The position numbers were made by a program, and so were the translations under genes. The notes under the pieces are model-generated. The model did no database searches. It worked only from the letters and a program-made list of their open reading frames with translations, and was not told the DNA's origin. A DNA stretch of 64,000 bases from Kluyveromyces lactis (Eukaryota; Ascomycota; Saccharomycetes; Saccharomycetales; Saccharomycetaceae), in the NCBI RefSeq assembly GCF_000002515.2, contig NC_006042.1, forward strand, positions 1,736,001-1,800,000. Reading direction: 5' to 3'. This document shows positions 40,827 to 50,658 of this stretch, piece after piece. How positions within the stretch are numbered: the first letter of the stretch is position 1; every line of letters begins with the position of its first letter.

Positions 40827-42044
40827 CTTGGAAGTGTTTGATGGAAAGCTCTTAACAAAAAATCAAAGAAAAGTTTTTTTTAACTAAAGAGCCAAATTCC
40901 TCTCGAAGCTGAAGGATTAAAGGAATACTAAACGAGTAACAGGAAAACAAGAAAATTCGCCCAACTAAATCTCGAATGAAATGCAATCGATAAAGGTCAC
41001 CTAAAATGTATTCTCGACCTATAGGAACTTTCTATCTTCTTTTTCTTTCAGTGTCAGAAGTGGGAGAATTCCTTTGGCAAATCTAACTATGAGTCAAAAG
41101 ATGGAATGGCTGACCAAACTGATAACGAAAAACTAAAAAGTGAAAATATATCACTCAGTCACTTACTCGCGCACAACTGTACGTAACAAATGAACAGGTA
41201 TGGGAATAATAGCGTAGTCCCGTCTTGATGATCGAACGAAGTGGAAACAAATGATGGAGGCAAGGATTCAAAGTATCAAATCGCTAGTAACCCTTTATCT
41301 TTTTTTTTCCTCACTCTTTACTTCTCCAAAGCCTTAAACCCAAAAGAAAAACTACTTGAATTTACTTTGGGACTGTGTTGATCTGAAATTCAATGCTTAT
41401 TTCAGCATAAAAGCTCATCATTTTGAATATAACAATTGCATTAAAGCAAAATAGTGCTGTAAGGAAAAACGATACAATCCGGCATTGCACATCAAGGGTT
41501 TGCAGTTTTCATAACCGAAAAGTAAGCATCAACCGCCCAGTATTTATATACTATGTAGGACTGATAGAAAAGTGGACAGGATTCCAAGTTTTATCTCGGT
41601 GTAGATACTATTTAACCATTATTACCAATTTTGCGGGTATCTTGTTGCAATCAGGCGCACTTTAACTTCCGACTTTCCACCTTAAGCTTTTTTTTTTCCT
41701 TCGCCCTACGCTTAATACAGTGTCGTGAAAATGAAAAAGAGCCAGTACTCGAATTAGCCGATTCCAATTAATATTGATATCAATGGCAAGGGAAATACTG
41801 CAATTGGAAGCGACACAACGAGCGAGATATGTGATGCGAGCGTAGGCGCTGATTAGAATGGTGCCGCGATTAAAATAACTCCCGGTTCTGGCTCATTTCT
41901 TTCAATTGTAACGGTGTTGCCCAAGCGGAGGCTTCAGGGAAAGGGCAACGCCAGGGCAGGAAATATTTGTTACCCGGTTCACGTTATGGTACTTTTATCT
42001 CAATACTGGAATGCAGCAAGGGAAAAGTATATAGGTCATTATGG

Positions 42045-42054
42045 ATCACGTGAT
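42045..42054. promoter_or_regulatory. Palindromic E-box ATCACGTGAT (Cbf1-type)
   Basis: Exact 10-bp palindrome containing CACGTG, about 50 bp before the TA run of the XDJ1 promoter. The same 10-mer recurs at 46425-46434. It resembles centromere element CDEI, but no AT-rich CDEII or CDEIII follows, so a promoter Cbf1 site is more likely. Confidence 0.45.
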
Positions 42055-42099
42055 TTATATGTTGCGTATAAGTATGTTGACACGATTGATTCGTTACCA

Positions 42100-42121
42100 C
42101 TATATATATATATATATATAT
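42100..42121. repeat. TA dinucleotide run, likely TATA element of XDJ1
   Basis: About eleven TA units in tandem, 106-127 bp before the in-frame ATG at 42227 and about 310-330 bp before the conserved XDJ1 start. It can serve as a TATA element, and its length is likely to vary between strains. Confidence 0.6.
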
Positions 42122-42430
42122 TTGTTGAAGTATTAAGGTGGTACACCACCTTTACATTATATTATAGATCGTTCACTGTTAATCTTTTCTTTGTTGCATC
42201 TTGAAATCCAAACTTTCATACTTAAAATGACATATTCCGTTTTCAATGTTAAATATTCGGAGCGATTTAGCAGCAGTAAGCCTTATGTATTTTTCACTAC
42301 AGGTAGATTTTCGGTATTACATATATGGAAATATCAAATGTTTAAAAAGCAGTATGAACAAGAAGGACATGTAGATGAAGAAGGAGCAATAGGTTGTACC
42401 AGGCTGACCAACAGTAACGTGAACTACGAC

Positions 42431-43765
42431 ATGGCACAGACCCCATACGATGTGTTAGGAGTAGAGAAGGATGCTACTGAGGTGGAGATCAGGAAGGCAT
42501 ATAGAAAGCTGGCATTGAAATACCATCCGGACAAAATCATCGATGAAGCCGAAAGAGAGACTAGTGAAGCTATGTTTAAAGAGGTGACAGCTGCCTATGA
42601 GATTCTTAGCGATCCTGAGTTGAAGTCCAGGTATGATATGTATGGGGACTCTGCGTTTGGATCTGGAGGCAATGGGTTCCCCGAAGATGATCACGAATTT
42701 GATGATTTCATGAATTTCTTCCAGCAGTACCAGAGACAGCAACACGGACCTCACGCAAGCTATTCAAACAGACACCAGTATGGCGAACCAGAGAGCAAAC
42801 GGACTCCGGACTCGAGAATATCTTATAAGATGACTACACGACAGTTATACATGGGTAAGACAGTAACGTTCCAACTGAAACGGAAATGTCTATGTCCTCA
42901 CTGCAGTGGTACGGGGTTGAGAAAGAAGCATTTCCAGAAACCAGAGATTTCCTGTACATCTTGTAATGGACAAGGTTTCAAAGAACGGATCACTCGTCTT
43001 GCTGGTGGATATATGGTAAAGGACCATACTGTATGTGACGCTTGTAAGGGGAAGGGCAGATACAGGAAAAAATCCGCCTCTGACACTTGTAAGCATTGTT
43101 CTGGTAAAGGACTCATCAACGAAGAAAAATCTCAAACTGTATATATTCCAAGAGGTTCTCGTCATGGGGATGAGTTTAGACTACCACAGATGGCCGATAT
43201 GGAATACGGGAAGGAAACTGGGGACGTTATCATCGTTATTGATGAAGATTCCTCTAAGTCTCATTTAGAACGGAAGAGTAATGACTTGCATACAACGTTA
43301 AACATTTCGTTAGTAGATGCGTTAACAGGTTTCTCTACAATTGTTTGTGAAACTTACGATAACAGAAGATTACGTGTAAATGTACCCGCGGGTAAAGTTA
43401 TTAGGCCAGGAAATTACTTCAAGTTTAAAGGCGAAGGTTGGCCCTTATCCAATGGCGATAGTTTTGGTGATATGTACGTCCAGATAAACATAGAGTTCCC
43501 CAAGGATAATTGGTTCAATGAGAAATCTGAGATAACTGCTTTGAGAAATATACTCCCCGGGTTAAAGTCAAAGGATACTAAGGACCCAGATCCTCTAAAT
43601 ACAGAAGACGTCTTGAGTTATTCTGTTTTGCATTCTCACGACGAGTTGCCGGATTATTTGGCAGAGGAGAAAGAAAAATACAACAGAAAACAACAAGAAG
43701 AACCACATGCTAGTGCGTTCGATAATGATTATACACAAATGCCGTCTGAATGTGCTACCCAATAA
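42431..43765 (+). CDS. XDJ1: Type I DnaJ (Hsp40) co-chaperone Xdj1
   Basis: 444 residues from the ATG that aligns with the family start (MAQTPYDVLGVEKDA). The J-domain has HPD at 32-34. A Gly-rich linker is followed by four CxxCxGxG zinc modules from C155 (CPHCSGTG, CTSCNGQG, CDACKGKG, CKHCSGKG). Substrate-binding domains (ISLVDALTGF, PAGKVIRPG, GEGWPL...GDMYVQINIEFP) come next. The protein ends CATQ, a CaaX-like farnesylation motif as in Ydj1 and Xdj1. It stimulates Hsp70 and in S. cerevisiae associates with the mitochondrial outer membrane. The frame is open upstream to an in-frame ATG at 42227 that would add 68 residues, so the true start is uncertain. Confidence 0.9.
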   Translation: MAQTPYDVLGVEKDATEVEIRKAYRKLALKYHPDKIIDEAERETSEAMFKEVTAAYEILSDPELKSRYDMYGDSAFGSGGNGFPEDDHEFDDFMNFFQQYQRQQHGPHASYSNRHQYGEPESKRTPDSRISYKMTTRQLYMGKTVTFQLKRKCLCPHCSGTGLRKKHFQKPEISCTSCNGQGFKERITRLAGGYMVKDHTVCDACKGKGRYRKKSASDTCKHCSGKGLINEEKSQTVYIPRGSRHGDEFRLPQMADMEYGKETGDVIIVIDEDSSKSHLERKSNDLHTTLNISLVDALTGFSTIVCETYDNRRLRVNVPAGKVIRPGNYFKFKGEGWPLSNGDSFGDMYVQINIEFPKDNWFNEKSEITALRNILPGLKSKDTKDPDPLNTEDVLSYSVLHSHDELPDYLAEEKEKYNRKQQEEPHASAFDNDYTQMPSECATQ

Positions 43766-44092
43766 GAAGCAATAAACGATTCTTTCATTTATGTACTGTT
43801 TCATTTGACGTGATCAAAGTCCACGTCCATCAATAACCTAATGTCAACTATTATTCTGAAATGACCACTCCATTTATCAGCAGAAGTAAAAAATACGTTT
43901 ACTGTCCCCAAGTTTTCTTACTTAGCAGTACCTGTATAAACTTCTTCTTGCATATATTTATTTCGATACAAGTAATAAAGTTAAACCCCAATGACTTGCA
44001 TACTGATCCACTCTCCACGGATAACATGAAAAAATATACCTCTTGAACTATTTATTACATGATATAATACATCTGCAGCATTATAGTACCCG
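43766..44092. other. Convergent XDJ1/PDS1 3' spacer
   Basis: 327 bp holding the two 3' ends. A 61-codon ATG frame here (43861-44046) has no family features. Nothing else was seen. Confidence 0.45.
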
Positions 44093-44884
44093 TTAATCTA
44101 ATAAGGAATTTAATTCTAGCGTATCCAATCCTTGTCCGTTATATTCCTCACCAAGTTCGATTGTTATGCTTTCATTATCAGAATCCAGTTCTAGATTGTG
44201 CTTGTGATTGTTATACCTGGTAGGGGAAACGAGATCTTCATCTGTAGCAGCTAAACTTATAAGTTCTGGATCTCTTTCTTCTGTATCAAACGTTATTGAT
44301 TCAACCTGGAATGGAGATCTATGATGCTGAAGTTTCTCGATGGATTCCTTATCAAAGGGGTCGTACCCATTAGGTATATACGGTAGTTCTTTTTGTCTCT
44401 TGGGTGCATACTCAATGTTTAGTTCATCTTCTTTCTCTCTGATAAGGGCTTTTAATCCGTTGCCAAACCCAAGGTTTAACGATTTTCCGCTGGGAAATAT
44501 GGGTAAATCATCCTCCTCATCCTCCTCATCTTCGTCGTCATTCTTTTCATTTAGCTCTGTATCTTTCAGCACCAATGACTTCGTTCGTGGCATAAAAGTG
44601 TTCATCCCCAGGACACTTCCGTATTTCTTCAGTTTATTTTCAGGCATATTCTTCATAAAGCTACTGGCGGGCCTTTTTAAAGGGTGATCACTCTTTCCCA
44701 ACGCAGCATTATTCTTCACACTTAGTATAGATTGCGTCCTGTTATTATCTTTGCTAGCTAGTGGGCGTCTGTTGCCCCGTACTAATGAGTCCGTCCGCTT
44801 CATCTGGTTTAGAGGGGTCCTCAGACCCAAATCATTGTCAGGATCTTGGACGGATATGATATTCTCCTTCCCTTCGTTCGGCAT
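44093..44884 (-). CDS. PDS1: Securin Pds1
   Basis: A 263-residue acidic, disordered protein (S. cerevisiae 373). A KEN box is at K6-E7-N8. A canonical destruction box RRPLASKDN is at 39-47 (R39, L42, N47), with another RTPL at 22-25. These are APC/C degrons. An acidic run of D/E lies around 115-127. Separase-binding residues match Pds1: NIEYAPKRQKELPYIPNGYD followed by ITFDTEERDPEL. Securin inhibits separase (Esp1) until anaphase. Its degrader subunit APC4 lies 6 kb away, by ancestral order rather than operon logic. It is divergent from GEP5 across 609 bp. Confidence 0.9.
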   Translation of the reverse strand: MPNEGKENIISVQDPDNDLGLRTPLNQMKRTDSLVRGNRRPLASKDNNRTQSILSVKNNAALGKSDHPLKRPASSFMKNMPENKLKKYGSVLGMNTFMPRTKSLVLKDTELNEKNDDEDEEDEEDDLPIFPSGKSLNLGFGNGLKALIREKEDELNIEYAPKRQKELPYIPNGYDPFDKESIEKLQHHRSPFQVESITFDTEERDPELISLAATDEDLVSPTRYNNHKHNLELDSDNESITIELGEEYNGQGLDTLELNSLLD

Positions 44885-45493
44885 AGCTATTTGAATCTGT
44901 ATATAGCCAATATCTCTTCTAGTCTGACTTCACGCTAGCTTAACAGACAAAATTGGAATATCTTACCGTTGATTGCTCGGCTTTGAACGACCTTGAGCTC
45001 TTACTGTTTGTAAATTTTGAGACAGTTTTTGTTATGTTTGTATATTTGTGTTGTTGTTTTTGATCGAATTTGGTGAATCAAACTGAGTATATGTGGTGTA
45101 TGGATGTTACGGTGATACTGGATACATCTTCATTGCTTAGTACTCATGAAAATACTCCAAAAGAATCCGGAATGTCGCGATGCTTTGAGACTATGCCCAC
45201 GTCAACAAGGAGCAGTAGCAGTGCCTACTACAAAATGTGAGTTTGTGTCGCTGTTCTTCCTGGTTTCGTTTCGTGTCTGGCTTTCCAAATTGCAATATGG
45301 AATAGTAAGTAGGTACGAAAATTTTCTAGCCTAGAGCACACACATGACGATCTTCATACAGAGAACAGGCTCGGAAGAGGTTCTGTATTAATCTAAAGAC
45401 GAAGGTTATTACTGTTTAAAATAGGTCATAATCGAATGGACATACTGTGAAGTATTGTGCGTATTTTTTTGACAACAGTTTTGGAGGTTGACG
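44885..45493. promoter_or_regulatory. Divergent PDS1/GEP5 promoter region
   Basis: 609 bp between divergent genes. A 62-codon ATG frame at 45146-45334 lacks family features. No MCB core (ACGCGT) was noticed, although PDS1 is cell-cycle regulated in S. cerevisiae. Confidence 0.4.
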
Positions 45494-46411
45494 ATGAAGG
45501 CTAGTCTTCTGAGAACTTCGAAATTATACAAGGGTCTTCATTCAATAACTAAAGACGCCATTTCGAAGGTGGACACTTTCCCCAAGAATAAGCAACATGA
45601 AACGCTACATCGGTTAAACTCTTTCAATGAGAATCCAACACGCAAGACCTTGGAGAAATTAGTCTATTCTGTTCATTTCCATTTGTTGAACGATCCTCCT
45701 AAACACGTAGACATATTGAGACAATACCCTAATGAGTTGGCAAAATTTTGGCCCTATGAAATGCAGCACTCGATTTTAGAAATGGATGACCCAAATCTAA
45801 CATCTCAAACGATTTTATGGTCTCGTAACAATAAGGATGCTTTGGATTTCTTGAGCTTCAATCGTCATAAGTGGCTGCGGCCGAAAAACTGGCAGACTCC
45901 GAATGAGGAACTTATAAAAGATATCACAGGAATTGACGGTCTTCAATCAACTCAAATTACAGAAGTATTAAGACTCCCTGCAGAAAAGATAAAGGAGACA
46001 CTACGGCAAATTTTCGAGCATTACTATTTCTTGAAGACAAATCCGAAACTATGCGCTACAAAAAAACTCCAGGCACCAATCGTTGAGATCGGAATGAAAC
46101 CTGATGGTTTCGATATAGCCGACATCAGGATCGATAACTTGTTTAAGAAAAAGGTCAAGCTAATTAGTGACCTGCTCTACTCGCAAAATCCGGTGCTGAC
46201 TTCAGATGCAGAGTCTATATTAACGTCAATAGTTAACGACCCAGATCTCAATAGGCGAACGAAAAGATTGTATAAAAATGTTGCCAGCAGATCTTACCTT
46301 TTCAAAGATGGGAAGTTCGAAATAAGTGAACTTGCTAGAGGCGGATTTGTCCTGTCGAAGGAAAATTTGAGCGAGAACTTAGCTGCTGCCCTTGAGGAAG
46401 AACATAATTGA
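45494..46411 (+). CDS. GEP5: Mitochondrial genome-maintenance protein Gep5 (Rrg5)
   Basis: 305 residues from the ATG at 45494. The N terminus (MKASLLRTSKLYKGLHSITKD) is basic and amphipathic, like a mitochondrial targeting signal. It has no enzyme motif; it is assigned from the remembered Gep5 pattern (LEKLVYSVHFHLLNDPP, WPYEMQHSILEMDDP, KWLRPKNWQTPNEEL) and from position: XDJ1, then GEP5, as YLR090W-YLR091W. In S. cerevisiae GEP5 is needed for keeping mitochondrial DNA and for normal phosphatidylglycerol metabolism; the biochemical role is unknown. Confidence 0.85.
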   Translation: MKASLLRTSKLYKGLHSITKDAISKVDTFPKNKQHETLHRLNSFNENPTRKTLEKLVYSVHFHLLNDPPKHVDILRQYPNELAKFWPYEMQHSILEMDDPNLTSQTILWSRNNKDALDFLSFNRHKWLRPKNWQTPNEELIKDITGIDGLQSTQITEVLRLPAEKIKETLRQIFEHYYFLKTNPKLCATKKLQAPIVEIGMKPDGFDIADIRIDNLFKKKVKLISDLLYSQNPVLTSDAESILTSIVNDPDLNRRTKRLYKNVASRSYLFKDGKFEISELARGGFVLSKENLSENLAAALEEEHN

Positions 46412-46823
46412 CTTATGAACACACATCACGTGATATATAATTTACCTACAGCTACCATTTTAGCTCAATGTAAATAGAAAACACTTTAATAATAATGTTA
46501 GCCAGGAAATGAAACCGCCAATACACTTATTGTAACAGACTAGTCTAAGACCGATTTGAAGTTTCAGCGGTTTGCTAGAAGCCAAGTTTGTTCGCTTCCA
46601 CAGATGCTTTCACTATTTCCAACATCCATCGATATTTTCATACATTTACATTAGTCTCGAGAAAGAAAAAATTTGAATTCAAAGAAATCAAACGAAGAGA
46701 AACCAGGACATATTTCTTGAAGACGAAGTCTCCTAAAAGTAGTCGCCCGAACTACTCATTAGTTATCGATAAGGATTTAATTCGAAGTGAAGAACAATTA
46801 AAATAAAATCTCATCCAGTCGTT
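46412..46823. promoter_or_regulatory. GEP5-MRPL34 spacer with Cbf1-type palindrome
   Basis: 412 bp. The palindrome ATCACGTGAT is at 46425-46434, 14 bp past the GEP5 stop. An open frame ends 17 bp before the MRPL34 start but contains no ATG. Nothing else was recognised. Confidence 0.4.
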
Positions 46824-47174
46824 ATGAGTTTTATAACAAGAAATCTTCTTCAGTGGACCTCAAAACGTACATTAACCAGTTTCTCTAGTTTCTCACCTTT
46901 AAGAACACTAGACTCACGTCTTCATAGACCTTTGGCGCAAGTCAATCCAATGGAAATCACTTTACAATCTCAAACACAAGCAAATGGCTCATCAATATTT
47001 GGTATGTTGTTCGATTTGACTCAGAGAAGATGGAAAAGTAGAGGTAACACTTTCCAACCGAGTACTTTAAAGAGAAAGAGAAGAGTGGGGTTCCTAGCAA
47101 GGGCAAGATCTAGAAGTGGACAACAGATACTTAAAAGAAGAAAGAATAAAGGCAGATGGTATTTGACTTATTAG
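46824..47174 (+). CDS. MRPL34: Mitochondrial ribosomal protein bL34m
   Basis: 116 residues. An N-terminal basic leader ([20 protein letters not shown]) suits mitochondrial import. The C-terminal 49 residues are the bacterial L34 signature: [30 protein letters not shown] and [15 protein letters not shown], nearly identical to S. cerevisiae YDR115W. It is part of the large mitoribosomal subunit. It is convergent with MRPL1, another large-subunit gene, and downstream of the mitochondrial gene GEP5. Confidence 0.97.
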   Translation: MSFITRNLLQWTSKRTLTSFSSFSPLRTLDSRLHRPLAQVNPMEITLQSQTQANGSSIFGMLFDLTQRRWKSRGNTFQPSTLKRKRRVGFLARARSRSGQQILKRRKNKGRWYLTY

Positions 47175-47496
47175 TTCTGTTCAACTTTCCAATCAAACCA
47201 GGAACGTTATGGAAGCGCCTGATTATAAAGAATGGCTGAATCTCCTGTATATATATCCACATCGTCATTATGTATTTTAAGAAAACGGAACAGTTTTGAT
47301 TTTAGCTTTGCCATCAGAAAGCTGGCATGACATTAAGATGATTCTATCGGATAGGTTTATAGTTATCAATTGCAGAAGGAATCTTTTTTCTATTAACGAT
47401 TTCTATGTACATGGGCATTATTTCTGAAGTAAGTTTCATTCTATCTTGACAAGGACAACAATTCCAGTTATTGTTCATAAAAATTGGGTTGCTTTA
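47175..47496. terminator. Convergent MRPL34/MRPL1 3' region
   Basis: 322 bp. A TGTATATATAT run at about 47247-47257 is a classic yeast 3'-end efficiency element for MRPL34. No gene was seen. Confidence 0.45.
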
Positions 47497-48297
47497 TTAA
47501 GCAAAGTCAATCACAATACCAGGACCGTGTGTACTTGTCAGCGTAGTTTGGGACAATATGCTTGGTTTTTTCGTTTGTTGATTGGTGATAGATTGTTTGA
47601 AAGCCTTCTGTGTTGCCAACAAGTTCTCTAGAACTTCCTTGTCAGTGAAATGGGTCTTGGCAACACCTAAACTAATACTGTTACCACGTTGTCTGAATGG
47701 AACAGAGCTCATACTATCTTTAATCAATGGCTCAAGATCTTCGGCGACGGTTCCCTTCTTGGCAGTTGGCAGTAAACCACGAGGACCCAAAATTCTACCA
47801 ACTTGAGAAGCAAGTTGTGGAACAATATCTGGAGTTGCAAAAGCCTTGTCAAAGTCGATACTGACTTCACCAGCCTTGATTTGACTTACTAAATCTGAAC
47901 CGCCGACTAAATGAACACTGTATTTATCTTTCATCAAAGCCGCTTGTGCCTCGTCATTAGTGAAGACAGCAACTTTCACATCTTTAAGAGGTTTGCCGAA
48001 GGAAACATTACCTGTAAGAGGGGGGACACCTCTTTCTGCTACCACCAATGTAGTTAACGTGATGGTTTGTTGGCTTGCTGGTTGCCCGACTTCGATTGCA
48101 CGTAAGTATCTTAGTGCTCTAGAAACTGGCATATACAGTGGATGGTCACTGGCCGGAGTTTTTGCTTGCAATCTTCTTTGAACCATTTTTCTTAGCTCCC
48201 TCTTTCTAAGTTGCTCTTTAGTCAACTTAGTACCCGTTTCTTCCGCTAGACGGAAGGACGTTATCTGGAACTGCCTGGTGAATATTCTTGGAAACAT
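47497..48297 (-). CDS. MRPL1: Mitochondrial ribosomal protein uL1m
   Basis: 266 residues with a mitochondrial leader (MFPRIFTRQFQITSFRLAEETG). The L1 fold follows, with the conserved ILGPRGLLPTAKKGTV and the RNA-binding ends QRGNSISLGVAKTHF and VLENLLATQKAF. L1 forms the mobile stalk near the E site. Position beside TMA64 and MRPL34 matches S. cerevisiae YDR116C. Confidence 0.95.
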   Translation of the reverse strand: MFPRIFTRQFQITSFRLAEETGTKLTKEQLRKRELRKMVQRRLQAKTPASDHPLYMPVSRALRYLRAIEVGQPASQQTITLTTLVVAERGVPPLTGNVSFGKPLKDVKVAVFTNDEAQAALMKDKYSVHLVGGSDLVSQIKAGEVSIDFDKAFATPDIVPQLASQVGRILGPRGLLPTAKKGTVAEDLEPLIKDSMSSVPFRQRGNSISLGVAKTHFTDKEVLENLLATQKAFKQSITNQQTKKPSILSQTTLTSTHGPGIVIDFA

Positions 48298-48663
48298 CTT
48301 GCCGACCCTATTAGCCTCTAAGTAGCGAAATTGGAAAAAATCTCAGGTTATTCAGAGACACAAGTCTTTGAAGTTTTTACGTGAAATAGTTGAAAATTGA
48401 TTGTATCCTCTCCAAAGGGTAATATAACGTCAACTCGTTGTTCTCATCGTTCTTGTTAACGCTTCCAAGATTTTAATCCAACTAATCATTATACTAAAGC
48501 TGAAAAAATTTTGATACATCGACAAATCCGGGTAATATGTAATTGGTATACTGTTTATGTAGGTGAATAAGACGAGGAAGAAGATGAGTTATCTATGATA
48601 TACAAGGCCCTGGAAAGACCACAAAGAGCAGTTTCACATAATGCCTATCTGCATAAGTGTACC
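48298..48663. promoter_or_regulatory. MRPL1 upstream spacer
   Basis: 366 bp between two minus-strand genes. It holds the MRPL1 promoter and the TMA64 3' end. No distinct motif or ORF was recognised. Confidence 0.35.
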
Positions 48664-50376
48664 TTACAGCTTCTTCTTTTGTTTTGGTTTGACTTTATTT
48701 TCAAACGAAATCCATTTAGTAGGAATACCGTAGTCATTCAAAATAGAGATTACGATTGAACCGTGTGGACCCTGAACCTGGACTTCAGCAGTTTTCGTCG
48801 ATTTAGACTCACCAATGGTGGTGGATCCGCTGCACTTCTTTCTTAATGCAGCAGCTAATTCTTCAGAGTCAATTTTAAACTTTTCAAAATTAGTGACTCT
48901 TGTGATGACCTTCCTACCAATTTTCTTCTCCGTGACAATTTCAAGAGTTGGGATGGGTCCCTTCTCTGGTACTTTGAGAAGCGGTTCACCATTAGGCTTG
49001 TAGATTTGGTGGTAGGTGTTGAAGTTTTTTGAGAGGAAAGTGGGCGAAACTATTAGCCCTCTTGCAATTTTCTGTATTCCACCATTTTGGGGAGCTCTGT
49101 TAGACATTTGATAAAGCGTATCATCATATTTGACAAGAGATTTGTTCTCCGGATCTATTAGATTGTTATTGGCGACATACAAATCTAGAAGCTTTTTTAA
49201 CTCTTGTTGAGTGTAGTAACTCTGTGGGACATCGGCGGTTATTCCGGTAATGAATCTTTGGCATGCGCTCATTGGTTTATAAAGATTTTCACCAGAATAT
49301 GCTGTTATCTTGTTTTTATTTGATTGGTTTGTAGTATCACCTGAGGATTTCTTAGCAATAGTTGCCAAGGTCTTGTAGGCTTCCATGTTTGTTAAATCCT
49401 TATGATTCTTGTTTAGCGAGATAACGGTGCAACTGTCATTCTTGCCCTTTAGCTTCAAGAATCCTTCGTCTTCCAAATATTTAAGGAGTTTAGTTGCCTT
49501 CTTCCAGGAAGACTTCTTGATATTCACCATATTGGTATCAACATCGGGCAAGTTCTTCATTACATGGTTAGAAATGAAGGTAGACGCGACAATAGGCAAT
49601 GTGATCTTGTCGTCAAATTTAATAGAATACTTAACTGCGCGCATCAACATGTGATCGACGTCTTCAATGCTCATTTCTTCTAGCTCATCTGCAATTTCAT
49701 TCACAGGTGACTGACTGCTGCTTCTTTCTAAGTGATTGCTCTCCTCATCAAGCTGTTCACCATATTTGCTAGTCTGTGTTTCTATTGCTGTTGTTTCAAT
49801 GGGTTCGCTGTTATACACGACAGCTGGTGGTTCCAATTCCAACTTGAAAGCTTTGAATAATCCATCATCAAGGTAATGAACAACCCTCACGGCAATACCT
49901 TTTGTTCCAATAACGTGTGATATTCCGCAGAGATCCATTTCTGCGATACCAATAGCTTTTACTAATAATGGGTCCTTTGTAGATGCAATCCCAACAATTG
50001 AGCCTCTTTTCACGTTTGAAGGAAATGGAGGAACTGTGCCAGGTAACATCAATTGGGCACCTCCTAGGATGTGTTTTTCAATGACAAAGTCATGAGTTAA
50101 GATGATCGGAAGTAACTGCATTTGAAGATTCCATAATGAGAAGATAGTAGGATACAATTGATCCTCAAACTTTGTTTTAAACCAGATTGGCTTATTACTC
50201 TCATCGGTGTAAATGGAGCCAGCAACATTTGCTACTTGAAAACTCGTTTGTTTGATAACAGCTGTTGGCAAATTGTATTCCTCATTAATCTGTCTTTTAA
50301 TGGTCGATTGTAACTTCTTGCGGTCACTGTTTTTGAGATTCGACAAAGGCTTAATATGAGGCTCTTTGGCAAACAT
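48664..50376 (-). CDS. TMA64: Translation factor Tma64 (eIF2D/ligatin)
   Basis: 571 residues from the first ATG (50376; S. cerevisiae 565). It starts MFAKEPHIKPLSNLKNSDRKK as in Tma64. An N-terminal DUF1947-PUA module includes FVIEKHILGGAQLMLPGTVPP, then an acidic linker (about 215-250), a winged-helix region and a SWIB/MDM2-like region. A C-terminal SUI1/eIF1-like domain contains KIGRKVITRVTNFEKFKID and VQVQGPHGSIVISILNDYGIP. eIF2D proteins release tRNA and mRNA from 40S subunits after termination and restrain reinitiation. The frame is open 13 codons further upstream without an ATG. Confidence 0.95.
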   Translation of the reverse strand: MFAKEPHIKPLSNLKNSDRKKLQSTIKRQINEEYNLPTAVIKQTSFQVANVAGSIYTDESNKPIWFKTKFEDQLYPTIFSLWNLQMQLLPIILTHDFVIEKHILGGAQLMLPGTVPPFPSNVKRGSIVGIASTKDPLLVKAIGIAEMDLCGISHVIGTKGIAVRVVHYLDDGLFKAFKLELEPPAVVYNSEPIETTAIETQTSKYGEQLDEESNHLERSSSQSPVNEIADELEEMSIEDVDHMLMRAVKYSIKFDDKITLPIVASTFISNHVMKNLPDVDTNMVNIKKSSWKKATKLLKYLEDEGFLKLKGKNDSCTVISLNKNHKDLTNMEAYKTLATIAKKSSGDTTNQSNKNKITAYSGENLYKPMSACQRFITGITADVPQSYYTQQELKKLLDLYVANNNLIDPENKSLVKYDDTLYQMSNRAPQNGGIQKIARGLIVSPTFLSKNFNTYHQIYKPNGEPLLKVPEKGPIPTLEIVTEKKIGRKVITRVTNFEKFKIDSEELAAALRKKCSGSTTIGESKSTKTAEVQVQGPHGSIVISILNDYGIPTKWISFENKVKPKQKKKL

Positions 50377-50658
50377 AGTCAAATATTCGGTCTCTTGGGT
50401 TGCTGCCACCGTCACTAACGAATTATGGGCTTGCTTCTATTCTTTTTCTATATGCAATTAAACTGTTCTTATTGTTAAGAATAGTTTCTGAACCTTAAAC
50501 TGTACATTTACTTTTTTTAAGAGTTAGAGATGTATAAACAGTAATATTATACAATAATATAGTGGAATTCTGAAATAAAGCTACAAATATCACATTAATA
50601 AATAGAAGCACGAGAATATAGTACCTTTTCTTTCGGCTCTCACAATTTAGGATCAAGA

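Larger units (their letters stand above)
40827..42226. promoter_or_regulatory. Divergent ALT/XDJ1 upstream region
   Basis: A long spacer between divergent genes. Polypyrimidine runs occur near 41302 and 41690. A perfect 10-bp palindrome ATCACGTGAT is at 42045-42054 and a TA dinucleotide run is at 42100-42121. Two open frames of 80-96 codons within it have no family features. No RNA gene was seen. Confidence 0.45.

Noticed and set aside
41423-42204. Two frames of 80 and 96 codons upstream of XDJ1
   Set aside because: They have no family features, and the second reads through the TA run that serves as promoter.
46588-46806. 72-codon frame just before MRPL34
   Set aside because: It contains no ATG, only a TTG start, and no splice signals that would join it to MRPL34.
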